This document shows positions 1 to 7,334 of a stretch of 7,334 nucleotides of DNA, piece by piece. Each line of letters begins with the position of its first letter. Positions within the stretch are counted from its first letter, which is position 1. Made by a program: the position numbers and the translations under genes. The DNA is from Oscillospiraceae bacterium. Its GTDB lineage: Bacteria > Bacillota > Clostridia > Oscillospirales > Ruminococcaceae. The stretch is from the NCBI GenBank assembly GCA_016297675.1, contig JAEDGE010000102.1, forward strand, positions 1-7,334, read 5' to 3'. Below the pieces are notes generated by a model. The model saw nothing but the letters and a program-made list of their open reading frames with translations. It had not been told where the DNA came from and made no database searches.

Positions 1-623
1 GAAAAATTCTGTAATCCTGCTCCTGTTTGCAGCGAAAGTGTACCACTACCACTACAGGGAGCATCCAATAAAATGCGGTCAAACGAAAAATAAGGACTGA
101 GCCGTCTGGCATCTGTTACCATGACATTCACTCGCTTTGCACCCTGTTTTTCCACATTATATTTCAATTTCTCTGCTCGCATCTTATGCAGCTCACACGC
201 CATAATATTTGCCTGATTTTGCGTCATCGCTGCCATCTGTGTGGTTTTTCCGCCCGGAGCGGCTGTCATATCCAAAATTTCCTGTTTGGGCTGCGGCTGA
301 AGAATCACAGGCGGTAGCATCGAGGAAAGACTTTGCAGGTAAATCTCGCCTGCCGCATAACACGGCAACGCTTCTATTTGTGCTTCCTGCACATCAGCGG
401 CACAGCAAAATGCCATATCGCTCCAAGGCACCGATGTGACTGCAATGCCTGCTGTCTGAAGCTGCTGCAACACTGCCGGTACACTTGCCTTGAGGGGATT
501 CACTCGGAATGTAACCCTTCGTTGTGCGGCATATCCGGCAAGAATGCGTGCAGTCTGTTCTGCCGGATAGCTTTCTGCCAACCGTTCCAGCAGGTATGGC
601 GGTAAGGTCTTATGTTGTTCCAT
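1..623 (-). CDS. RsmF/NOP2-type 16S rRNA m5C methyltransferase, partial (C-terminus beyond window)
   Basis: SAM-dependent RNA cytosine-C5 methyltransferase of the RsmB/RsmF/NOL1-NOP2-Sun family, expected to modify 16S rRNA in the cytoplasm. Only the first 207 codons are present; the frame is open to the window edge. Seen: a 117-residue N-terminal domain that includes the family-like segment FRVNPLK, then SAM-binding motif I at residues 118-127 (DMTAAPGGKT), and motif IV at 187-195 (DAPCSGSGT) with Cys190. In this family one cysteine lies in motif IV and a second, catalytic one in motif VI, which would lie outside the window. The N-terminus is short and shows no obvious NusB-like domain, which favours RsmF over RsmB; the exact target base cannot be told. 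The ATG at 623 overlaps the kinase gene by 14 bases and is preceded by AAAAGGAG at a 9-base spacing, so it is probably coupled to the kinase. Motif assignment is firm; the specific rRNA position is unknown. Confidence 0.9.
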   Translation of the reverse strand, partial: MEQHKTLPPYLLERLAESYPAEQTARILAGYAAQRRVTFRVNPLKASVPAVLQQLQTAGIAVTSVPWSDMAFCCAADVQEAQIEALPCYAAGEIYLQSLSSMLPPVILQPQPKQEILDMTAAPGGKTTQMAAMTQNQANIMACELHKMRAEKLKYNVEKQGAKRVNVMVTDARRLSPYFSFDRILLDAPCSGSGTLSLQTGAGLQNF

Positions 624-2112
624 CTTGTTCTGCTCCTTTTGGCGGTTCTGATTGTGCAGCCTTCTGCGATTTGACAGGCTGCTCCGATTGTGATTCTGTC
701 CGAATGGCAAACCAGAAAGTAGATCCCTCTCCCAGCTTGCTGTTAACGCCATAGTCGTAATTGTGCAGTTTCAAAATTGCCTTGACAATCGACAGACCCA
801 ATCCTGTGCCAACCACCTCTCGCTTATGATTCTCGGAACGATAGTATTTGTCAAAAATCAGCTTAATTTTATCCTCTTCAATGCCATCCCCCGTATCCCG
901 TACTTCAATCCGCACGCAATCCGGCAGATTGATCTGCTGCAAAAAGACCTGTTTGTCTTCCTTCGAAGTGTAGTTAATAGCATTGTTAATCAGGTTGCAA
1001 ATGACTCGTTCAATTGCTCCGGCATCACAGCAAACCATGCGAGGGGCATCCGGTGTAAAATGCAGATGATACCCCATCTGTTCCGAAATGCCTTGATACC
1101 GGTTTGCAATCTCTGTCAGCCGCTGCGAAATATCAAAAGTCGTAAATTCCAGTTTCTTGGTTCCACTTTCCAGCTTGGACAAATCCAGCATATCATTCAC
1201 CAGCAGGGAAAGCCGGTCGGTTTCTTCAATAATCACCTGCAAATGCTTTTCCCGTTTCACCGGATTGTCCCCCGACAAATCTCGTATCATCTCTGCATAG
1301 GCTTTCATCATGGTCAATGGAGTCCGCATATCATGGGAGACATTCGCAATCAAATCTCGCTGCATTTCATCTGTACGGGAAAGTTCATGCTCTGCATATG
1401 TCAAAGCTTCTGCCAGTTCGTCCACCTCTGCACAGCCGCCGCCCTCAAATTTTGTCTCGTAGTCACCATGTGCCAGCCGCTTCGCAGAACGGGTCAGACG
1501 TGTAATCGGTACACCAATGTGCGTGGCTGCCAGAAAGGACAGCACACAACCGAAAAATGCCATGGCAATGGTGATAATCATCGTTTGCCGCTGTAGAATG
1601 GAAACTGTAGACTGGACAGGCACTAAACGGGCATTCAACAACAGATAGCCAACCGTTTCGCCCGTATGGCTGTCCAGAATCCAGTTGCCATAGACAACCG
1701 TCTGTGTTTGTAGCTGTTCATTATAAATAGAACGACAGATATAACCATTCTCGCTATGTTTTAAATCCATCAAAAAGAAATATACATCCTGATCGTTGTG
1801 CAGCAAACACTTCTGTGCAGAAACGCAGTAGTGATAGGTTTCCTGTCCGTCTGGATTCAGGATAGAAATACACATCTCATTTCGCACAGCCTGCTCCTCT
1901 GCCAGCAACGGAAAATCCTCCTGCCGACAGGCCTGTGTCAAAATCCTTGCTGATTTTGCAATATCTGCAATCTTGAACGCCTCATAAAACCGTTCCAGAA
2001 ATACGACCTGTAAAATCCACATGAGAATGAACACGATGCAGACAAACATCATAAAAAATAACCAGATTTTCACACGGATCGTCAGATTCCGCTCCATCTG
2101 AAGATTAGGCAT
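610..2112 (-). CDS. Membrane sensor histidine kinase (HAMP, HisKA, HATPase_c)
   Basis: Sensor kinase that should autophosphorylate on a histidine and pass phosphate to the response regulator encoded just upstream. The 500-residue protein shows, in order: a first membrane segment at about 14-38; an extracytoplasmic sensor region at about 39-175; a second membrane segment at about 177-198; HAMP at about 199-252; HisKA with the H-box NVSHDMRTPLT and His260; and HATPase_c with an N-box (NLINNAINYT, about 374-383), G1 box DTGDGI (406-411), F-box FDKYY and G2 box GTGLGLS (435-441). All catalytic boxes look intact. The last ~28 residues form a Ser/Gln/Glu/Lys-rich hydrophilic tail beyond the ATPase domain. 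The start is uncertain: ATG 2112 overlaps the regulator stop by 8 bases, TTG at 2121 and ATG at 2097 are alternatives, and none has a well-placed Shine-Dalgarno, which points to coupling with the regulator. The sensor region resembles no ligand domain I can name and has five cysteines. The signal is unknown. Confidence 0.93.
   Translation of the reverse strand: MPNLQMERNLTIRVKIWLFFMMFVCIVFILMWILQVVFLERFYEAFKIADIAKSARILTQACRQEDFPLLAEEQAVRNEMCISILNPDGQETYHYCVSAQKCLLHNDQDVYFFLMDLKHSENGYICRSIYNEQLQTQTVVYGNWILDSHTGETVGYLLLNARLVPVQSTVSILQRQTMIITIAMAFFGCVLSFLAATHIGVPITRLTRSAKRLAHGDYETKFEGGGCAEVDELAEALTYAEHELSRTDEMQRDLIANVSHDMRTPLTMMKAYAEMIRDLSGDNPVKREKHLQVIIEETDRLSLLVNDMLDLSKLESGTKKLEFTTFDISQRLTEIANRYQGISEQMGYHLHFTPDAPRMVCCDAGAIERVICNLINNAINYTSKEDKQVFLQQINLPDCVRIEVRDTGDGIEEDKIKLIFDKYYRSENHKREVVGTGLGLSIVKAILKLHNYDYGVNSKLGEGSTFWFAIRTESQSEQPVKSQKAAQSEPPKGAEQDGTT
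633..640 (-). promoter_or_regulatory. Ribosome binding site of the rRNA methyltransferase, inside the kinase gene
   Basis: AAAAGGAG on the minus strand, 9 bases before the ATG at 623. It fixes the methyltransferase start and lies within the last codons of the histidine kinase, so ribosomes finishing the kinase can start here. Confidence 0.75.
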
Positions 2113-2785
2113 CCGGATCAAATTTATATCCCATTCCTCTCAAGGTCACGATGAATTTTCGATATACCCCAAGACTGCCACGCAGCATTTTAATATGCGT
2201 ATCCACAGTGCGGTCATCTCCAAAAAAATCATAACCCCAAACAGCTTCCAGCAGTTTGTCTCTGGAAAGTGCCAATCCCTTATTTTTGACCAGATAGAAC
2301 AGCAAGTCATACTCCTTCGGTGTCATGGTTGCACGCTGCCCATCCACATAGACTTCTCGTCCAGCAAGGTCAATTTCCAGTCCCTCAAATTGCAGCTGCT
2401 GGTCAGAAACCGGATTGGCAGCCGTATGATGCCGATTTAAAACAGCCTTCACTCTCGCCATCAGTTCCTTTGGGGAAAAAGGCTTTACCACATAATCATC
2501 AATGCCCAGCTCAAATCCAAACAGCTTGTCATACTCCTCCCCACGGGCAGAGAGCATGATCACCGGAACATTCTTCCGCTTCTTGATTTCTTTGCAGGCG
2601 GAAAAGCCGTCCAGTCTCGGCATCATGACATCCATAATAATCAGGTCAAAATCCTGCTCCCGACAGAGTGCCACTGCTTCCATGCCGTTTTCCGCTTCTG
2701 TGACCTCATATTCTTCAAATTCTGCATACTCCCGAACCACGTTCCGGATATTGGCTTCATCATCTACGACAAGTAATCGATACAT
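2105..2785 (-). CDS. OmpR/PhoB-family response regulator
   Basis: DNA-binding response regulator of 226 residues, a normal length for the family. The receiver domain (about 1-118) has the acidic pair Asp8/Asp9, phosphoacceptor Asp52 in IIMDVMMPRLDG, Ser79 in the switch position and Lys101 in the VVKPF motif. A winged-helix DNA-binding domain follows at about 131-224, with the typical TPKEYDLLFYLV, SRDKLLEAVWG, DRTVDTHIKMLR recognition-helix and TLRGMGYKF wing segments. The start at 2785 is chosen because the frame upstream encodes non-homologous sequence and AAAGGAGG stands 10 bases before this ATG. It is followed by its cognate kinase with an 8-base overlap. It resembles general OmpR-type regulators of Clostridia, but targets cannot be inferred from this window. 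Its transcription is odd: an intrinsic terminator hairpin ends 29 bases before the start codon. Confidence 0.95.
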   Translation of the reverse strand: MYRLLVVDDEANIRNVVREYAEFEEYEVTEAENGMEAVALCREQDFDLIIMDVMMPRLDGFSACKEIKKRKNVPVIMLSARGEEYDKLFGFELGIDDYVVKPFSPKELMARVKAVLNRHHTAANPVSDQQLQFEGLEIDLAGREVYVDGQRATMTPKEYDLLFYLVKNKGLALSRDKLLEAVWGYDFFGDDRTVDTHIKMLRGSLGVYRKFIVTLRGMGYKFDPDA

Positions 2786-2795
2786 TGATATTCTG

Positions 2796-2803
2796 CCTCC
2801 TTT
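2796..2803 (-). promoter_or_regulatory. Ribosome binding site of the response regulator
   Basis: AAAGGAGG, a near-perfect anti-16S match, 10 bases before ATG 2785. It rules out the longer in-frame start at 2890, which would add 35 residues absent from the receiver fold. Confidence 0.85.
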
Positions 2804-2814
2804 CATCATTACAC

Positions 2815-2843
2815 AAAAACCGCCCGAAAATCGGACGGTTTTT
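2815..2843 (-). terminator. Intrinsic terminator after pyrG, in the leader region of the regulator
   Basis: Two 13-base arms (2815-2827 and 2831-2843) flank a 3-base loop. Read on the minus strand, all 13 pairs form, one of them a G-U wobble, and the 3' arm ends in five U residues. Read on the plus strand the same position is a C-A mismatch, so the element is better as a minus-strand terminator. It lies 86 bases past the pyrG stop, making it the natural pyrG terminator. It also ends only 29 bases before the response-regulator ATG. Confidence 0.88.
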
Positions 2844-2867
2844 GCTATGCAGTGCGATAGGCTGCCT

Positions 2868-2929
2868 TTATTTTTCTGACGCTTCTGCAAGCATTGCCAT
2901 CTTTTTCAGAATCCTATAGCAGAAATCCA

Positions 2930-2930
<1 letters not shown>
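2868..2930 (-). CDS. Possible 20-residue small ORF overlapping the pyrG stop
   Basis: The pyrG stop and an ATG share a base as TAATG, and the ATG opens a frame of 20 codons ending in TAA at 2868. The peptide reads MDFCYRILKKMAMLAEASEK: a short hydrophobic/basic start and an Ala/Glu/Lys-rich end. There is no good Shine-Dalgarno (only a weak CAGAG), so translation would depend on ribosomes finishing pyrG. It ends 24 bases before the terminator stem. I recognise no family. It could be a real coupled peptide, a leader for the regulator operon, or chance. Confidence 0.2.
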
Positions 2931-4594
<1,664 letters not shown>

Positions 4595-4596
4595 TT

Positions 4597-4625
4597 ATTA
4601 TACTATGTTTCCCGTGCAATTGCAA
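4597..4625 (-). promoter_or_regulatory. Sigma-A promoter of pyrG
   Basis: On the minus strand, a -35 box TTGCAA (4625-4620; 4 of 6 consensus) and a perfect -10 box TATAAT (4602-4597) are separated by the optimal 17 bases. The predicted start near 4590 gives a leader of about 38 bases. The initial transcribed bases are A/G mixed, not the GGG run on which reiterative pyrG control depends in Bacillus. Confidence 0.8.
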
Positions 4626-4644
4626 GCACATTTTTCGGATGTGC
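4626..4644 (-). repeat. Inverted repeat abutting the pyrG -35 box
   Basis: GCACAT and ATGTGC arms (4626-4631 and 4639-4644) are separated by 7 bases. The repeat directly touches the -35 hexamer at 4625. There is no U tract on the minus-strand side, so it is not a good terminator. An operator is possible but unproven. Confidence 0.45.
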
Positions 4645-4647
4645 ATG

Positions 4648-4667
4648 GAAATCCATTTTGGGATTTC
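4648..4667 (-). repeat. Inverted repeat between queH and pyrG
   Basis: Seven-base arms GAAATCC and GGATTTC flank a 6-base loop, about 45 bases past the queH stop. No U tract follows on the minus strand, so it is at best a weak or factor-assisted terminator or an RNA 3'-end stabiliser for the holB-ricT-queH transcript. Confidence 0.4.
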
Positions 4668-4711
4668 TTCGGGAAATCTTGGGTGAGCCGTCAGCAGTGA
4701 CGCACCACCGG

Positions 4712-5332
4712 CTACTTATTTCCTGCTGAAAATACACAACCACAAAAATCCTGCCGATACAGATGATATTCTCGTGAAAGAACAATCGATCGCTGATAGC
4801 CGCCTTTCTTCTTAAAGTCAGAAAACAGCCACGGCACACCATATTGTTCTGCCAGTGCTGCCCCTTTCTCATTGATAAACTGTGCATCTTTATGCGGACT
4901 AATGGACAGCGTTGTAGACACATAATCCGCATTCGCTGCTTTTGCAGCCCGAAAAGTTTCTTCCAGTCGCAGCCCAATACAGCGGCGGCAGCGTTCTCCT
5001 CGTTCCGGTTCCTGTTCCAGTCCCTTTGCCAATGTGAGAAATCGTTCTGGTTCCCAGTCTCCAGCAATCACAGAAACGGTGCCAGAAAGCGGCATTTCCT
5101 GTAAAAGCCGCCGCAGTTCCGAAAGGCGATAGGAAAATTCTTTTTCCGGCATGATATTTGGATTGTAAAAATAAATAGAAATCGTAAAATAACGGCTTAA
5201 ATACTCCAGCACATAGCTGCTGCACGGGGCACAGCAGGCATGCAGAAACAATATCGGCTTTTTTCCTGCCGGAATGCTTTGCAGTACCCGTTCCAGCTCC
5301 CGTTGATAATTCGGTTTGGGTGGAGTCTGCAT
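4712..5332 (-). CDS. queH: Epoxyqueuosine reductase QueH
   Basis: Catalyses the last step of queuosine formation, reducing epoxyqueuosine to queuosine at position 34 of GUN-anticodon tRNAs; the non-homologous alternative to the cobalamin-dependent QueG. The 206-residue protein has the DUF208 family signature: HACCAPC (His31, Cys33, Cys34, Cys37), YNPNI (56-60), RCRRCIGLR (Cys115, Cys118), STTLSISPHKD (139-149), KKKGGYQRS (174-182) and a C-terminal CGC (Cys197, Cys199). The paired cysteines Cys33/34 and Cys115/118 match the Fe-S ligands known in the family. ATG 5332 comes 3 bases after the ricT stop, with GGAGGG at a 10-base spacing inside ricT, so the two genes are coupled. No other queuosine gene is in the window, so this organism's Q pathway (de novo or salvage) is encoded elsewhere. 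No clear terminator follows. Confidence 0.95.
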   Translation of the reverse strand: MQTPPKPNYQRELERVLQSIPAGKKPILFLHACCAPCSSYVLEYLSRYFTISIYFYNPNIMPEKEFSYRLSELRRLLQEMPLSGTVSVIAGDWEPERFLTLAKGLEQEPERGERCRRCIGLRLEETFRAAKAANADYVSTTLSISPHKDAQFINEKGAALAEQYGVPWLFSDFKKKGGYQRSIVLSREYHLYRQDFCGCVFSAGNK

Positions 5333-5335
5333 GAT

Positions 5336-6202
5336 TTATTTTCCCTCCAGCTCCTTAAAGGCATTTCGCTCTTCTGGATTAATCCGAATTTTTCCGTCTT
5401 TCAGCAGGGTAACATCCTTCCGATTGCACTTGACAGGAATCTCTGACTGTTCTGTCTGGATTTTCAAATCACCAGTCAATGTATTGGATTCAATGACCTT
5501 TCCTTTTGTGCCATCTGGCAGAGCAACTGTTGCATTGATTTTCGGCGTAATCTTGAGCAGTTCTTCATAGACATTCTGCTCATGTTTCAGACAGCACATC
5601 AATCTGCCGCAGCAACCGGAAATCTTTGCCGGATTCAGAGAAAGCCCCTGCTCTTTTGCCATTTTAATGGAAACCGGCTGAAATTCACACAAAAAACCTT
5701 TGCAGCAGAACTCTCGTCCACAAATGCCAATGCCGCCGAGAATTTTTGCCTTATCCCGTACGCCGATTTGCCGCAGTTCAATCCGTGTGCGGAAAATCGC
5801 AGCCAGATCTTTGACCAGATCCCGAAAGTCTACACGATTTTCTGCTGTAAAATAAAAGAGCAGCTTGCTGTTGTCAAAGGCACATTCTACTTCAATCAGT
5901 TTCATTTCCATTTTTCGCATGGCAATTTTTTCTTCGCAGACGTGGAATGCCCGAATTTCTTTCTTCCGATTCTGCTCCAAAATCCGCAGATCGTCCTTGT
6001 TGACTGCACGAAGAATCTGCTTCAGTGGCTGTACCACCTCTGCCTTTTGAATTGTTTTATTGGGAATCGTCACTTCGCCGCACTCTGTCCCTTTTGCAGT
6101 TTCTACGATGACCAAATCACCAACCTGAAATTGTTTTCCATCTGGTGAAAAATAGTATACTTTTCCGTTGTTTTTAAAACGGACACCGATAATTTCAATC
6201 AT
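5336..6202 (-). CDS. ricT: RicT (YaaT), PSP1-domain Fe-S protein
   Basis: Subunit of the RicA-RicF-RicT (YmcA-YlbF-YaaT) complex, which in Bacillus binds Fe-S clusters, adjusts RNase Y specificity and is needed for full MiaB-dependent tRNA modification. The 288-residue length fits. Seen: a beta-rich N-terminus (about 1-60), then the PSP1 core with RIELRQIGVRDKAKILGGIG (140-159), the first cysteine cluster CGREFCC (Cys161, 166, 167) plus Cys172, PVSIKMAKEQGLSLNPAKISG (176-196), and the second cluster CCGRLMCC (Cys197, 198, 203, 204). All eight cysteines of this region are in place. ATG 6202 has AAAGGA at 6 bases. It follows holB by 77 bases, the same order as in B. subtilis. There is no clear promoter in that gap, so it is probably cotranscribed with holB. 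Confidence 0.96.
   Translation of the reverse strand: MIEIIGVRFKNNGKVYYFSPDGKQFQVGDLVIVETAKGTECGEVTIPNKTIQKAEVVQPLKQILRAVNKDDLRILEQNRKKEIRAFHVCEEKIAMRKMEMKLIEVECAFDNSKLLFYFTAENRVDFRDLVKDLAAIFRTRIELRQIGVRDKAKILGGIGICGREFCCKGFLCEFQPVSIKMAKEQGLSLNPAKISGCCGRLMCCLKHEQNVYEELLKITPKINATVALPDGTKGKVIESNTLTGDLKIQTEQSEIPVKCNRKDVTLLKDGKIRINPEERNAFKELEGK
5343..5348 (-). promoter_or_regulatory. queH ribosome binding site inside ricT
   Basis: GGAGGG, 10 bases before ATG 5332, overlapping the last codons of ricT. This fits translational coupling of the two genes. Confidence 0.7.
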
Positions 6203-6208
6203 ATAAAA

Positions 6209-6214
6209 TCCTTT
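6209..6214 (-). promoter_or_regulatory. ricT ribosome binding site
   Basis: AAAGGA, 6 bases before ATG 6202, at the end of an AT-rich 77-base gap after holB. Confidence 0.65.
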
Positions 6215-6220
6215 CTCAAG

Positions 6221-6239
6221 TATTGTAAAATATATTGTA
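6221..6239. repeat. Short direct repeat in the holB-ricT gap
   Basis: TATTGTA occurs at 6221-6227 and 6233-6239, 12 bases apart. On the minus strand each contains TACAAT, one base from a -10 box, but no good -35 is correctly spaced, so I do not call a promoter. It may be chance in AT-rich DNA. Confidence 0.3.
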
Positions 6240-6279
6240 TCAAGCGGATTCTGTTATTCTCAGGAACCTCAACAACGTA

Positions 6280-7245
6280 TCACACACGAATCCATTCTCC
6301 GCAAAGAGCCGCCAGCAGCAATTGCACATTGCCGTTTGCCTGCAATGCCTGCTCTGCGGTACGAACCGCTTCAAATAACTGTTCTCCCTGCCGCTGTGCC
6401 GTCTGCTTTGCCATTTGTTTTGCAAGCTGCGGTACACAGCTGCAAGTTTTCGCAGCGGAATCGCTGTGCAAAACCATCACATCCCGTACAAGCAGCCGCA
6501 TTTGCTGCAAGAAAAAACGTGCTTGCGGTCGGTCTTTTCCCATAGTAGCAACCGCTTTCAAAAATGCATATTCGTTTCGCTGCTGCAATGCCTGCACACA
6601 GGTTTCCACCCTCTGCACAGCGGTTTGCAGGGATTCTTCTGTGGCATAGGCGAATGTTTGTCCGATATTGCCCGGAAACCGCTGCAAATCGGCATCCGGC
6701 ACACCGAGTGCTGTTACAGCTGCCTGACAATCTTCCAAAGTGCAAGGCACCAGTCCAAATGATAAAATACGAGAACGAATGGTTGCCAATAAAATATCTT
6801 TTGCCGAAGCCGTAAACAAAAAGTATGCATATGCTGGTGGTTCTTCCAATATTTTTAACAAGATATTCTGTGACCGCACATCCATCTGATCACAGTCTCC
6901 AAATAGATACACCTTTCGTTCCCCATTGTTCGGCGGAATTGCCACACTGCTGCAAATCTGCCGAACGGTTTCCACAGAAAAGCCGCCCAGTTTTCCGCTG
7001 TGTTCTGCCTGCAAAAAATCTGGATGACAGTCCTTTTGCATGTTATGGCAAGATTTACAATGCCCACAGGGCATCCCATTCTCTGGCTGTTCACAAAGCA
7101 ACAGCGATGCAAACCAATGTGCCAGCGTTTTTCGTCCCAAACCAGCATCGCCGTAAAATAAAAATCCCTGTGCGAGCCGTCCACCGCTGACCATGTGGGA
7201 CAGCGTGGTTTGCAGGGGTTGTTTTCCATATAAAACAGGCAGCAT
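6280..7245 (-). CDS. holB: DNA polymerase III subunit delta-prime
   Basis: Clamp-loader subunit that, with delta and the DnaX (tau/gamma) subunits, opens and loads the beta sliding clamp. The 321-residue AAA+ protein has a P-loop-like segment GDAGLGRKT (32-40), a zinc-finger cysteine set (Cys51, 60, 63, 66), a Walker-B-like VYLFGDCDQM (112-121), LLKILEEPP (129-137) and a sensor-1/SRC-like stretch LLATIRSRI (152-160). The usual P-loop lysine position is arginine and SRC reads SRI. Delta-prime is not thought to hydrolyse ATP, so degenerate motifs are expected, and the gene being upstream of ricT supports holB over dnaX. The C-terminal collar region (about 205-321) is helical and variable, as usual. 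ATG 7245 is chosen over TTG 7263 because the latter overlaps the strong ribosome binding site. A consensus promoter precedes it. Confidence 0.93.
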   Translation of the reverse strand: MLPVLYGKQPLQTTLSHMVSGGRLAQGFLFYGDAGLGRKTLAHWFASLLLCEQPENGMPCGHCKSCHNMQKDCHPDFLQAEHSGKLGGFSVETVRQICSSVAIPPNNGERKVYLFGDCDQMDVRSQNILLKILEEPPAYAYFLFTASAKDILLATIRSRILSFGLVPCTLEDCQAAVTALGVPDADLQRFPGNIGQTFAYATEESLQTAVQRVETCVQALQQRNEYAFLKAVATMGKDRPQARFFLQQMRLLVRDVMVLHSDSAAKTCSCVPQLAKQMAKQTAQRQGEQLFEAVRTAEQALQANGNVQLLLAALCGEWIRV

Positions 7246-7250
7246 CCTGC

Positions 7251-7258
7251 ACCTCCTT
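7251..7258 (-). promoter_or_regulatory. holB ribosome binding site
   Basis: AAGGAGGT, 5 bases before ATG 7245. It excludes the in-frame TTG at 7263, which lies just before it. Confidence 0.85.
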
Positions 7259-7274
7259 GCCAATTACTTTTATT

Positions 7275-7303
7275 ATTATAGGCGATTCTGACGTATTTGT
7301 CAA
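7275..7303 (-). promoter_or_regulatory. Perfect-consensus sigma-A promoter of holB-ricT-queH
   Basis: Minus-strand TTGACA (7303-7298) and TATAAT (7280-7275) match the consensus in all 12 positions with the ideal 17-base spacer. Transcription should begin near 7268, leaving a leader of about 23 bases that holds little more than the ribosome binding site. Confidence 0.88.
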
Positions 7304-7334
7304 CAAGCTGGAAAGGATTCTCCGCTGCATCATC

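Noticed and set aside
763..1596. A 277-codon open frame on the plus strand
   Set aside because: It lies wholly antisense to the histidine kinase, whose domains are complete. The translation is rich in His, Cys and Gln with no domain, as expected of an antisense shadow.
2786..2890. In-frame extension of the response regulator to an ATG at 2890
   Set aside because: The extra 35 residues run across the terminator and have no receiver-domain similarity; the strong ribosome binding site sits just before ATG 2785.
4603..5067. A 154-codon minus-strand frame running from queH into the pyrG promoter
   Set aside because: It is out of frame with queH, whose motifs are unmistakable, and it covers the pyrG promoter and repeats.
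6203..6279. A possible separate ricT promoter in the AT-rich gap (two TACAAT words)
   Set aside because: No -35-like hexamer lies 16-18 bases before either word; TTGATA is only 10 bases before the second one.
7091..7333. Minus-strand open frames covering the right edge, before holB
   Set aside because: They run through the holB promoter and ribosome binding site and then out of frame through holB. No product is recognisable, so they look like chance.

Overview
The window looks like chromosomal core DNA from a Gram-positive anaerobe of the Clostridia, most plausibly a Ruminococcus-like member of the Oscillospiraceae. The reasons are the holB-ricT gene order shared with Bacillus and Clostridia, strong AGGAGG-type ribosome binding sites, consensus sigma-A promoters, and an OmpR/HAMP-kinase pair of the kind common in Firmicutes. 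The genus is an inference from general sequence style. All supported genes lie on the minus strand, so they read from right to left. Gene-free gaps are all shorter than 160 bases, and I see no mobile element, CRISPR array, tRNA or rRNA.

Right block (about 7303 down to 4712): a perfect-consensus promoter drives holB (DNA polymerase III delta-prime), followed by ricT (YaaT, PSP1-domain Fe-S protein) and queH (epoxyqueuosine reductase). RicT and QueH are both cysteine-rich proteins of families that carry Fe-S clusters, and both are linked to tRNA modification. queH starts 3 bases after the ricT stop, with its ribosome binding site inside ricT.

Middle block (4667 down to 2815): pyrG (CTP synthase) has its own sigma-A promoter with two inverted repeats just upstream and a short leader that lacks the Bacillus-type attenuator. 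A strong intrinsic terminator follows pyrG. A 20-codon ORF of uncertain reality overlaps the pyrG stop codon as TAATG.

Left block (2785 down to 1): an OmpR-family response regulator, a HAMP-containing sensor histidine kinase and an RsmF/NOP2-type rRNA m5C methyltransferase (cut by the window edge) overlap each other and look translationally coupled. The pyrG terminator lies only 29 bases before the regulator's start codon. Regulator transcription therefore either passes through the terminator or begins in a very tight space after it.

Most of this is ordinary housekeeping sequence. I do not see a clear new system. The points most worth a second look are the terminator placement before the regulator, the coupling of a two-component system to an rRNA methyltransferase, the cysteine-rich sensor domain, and the small ORF after pyrG.
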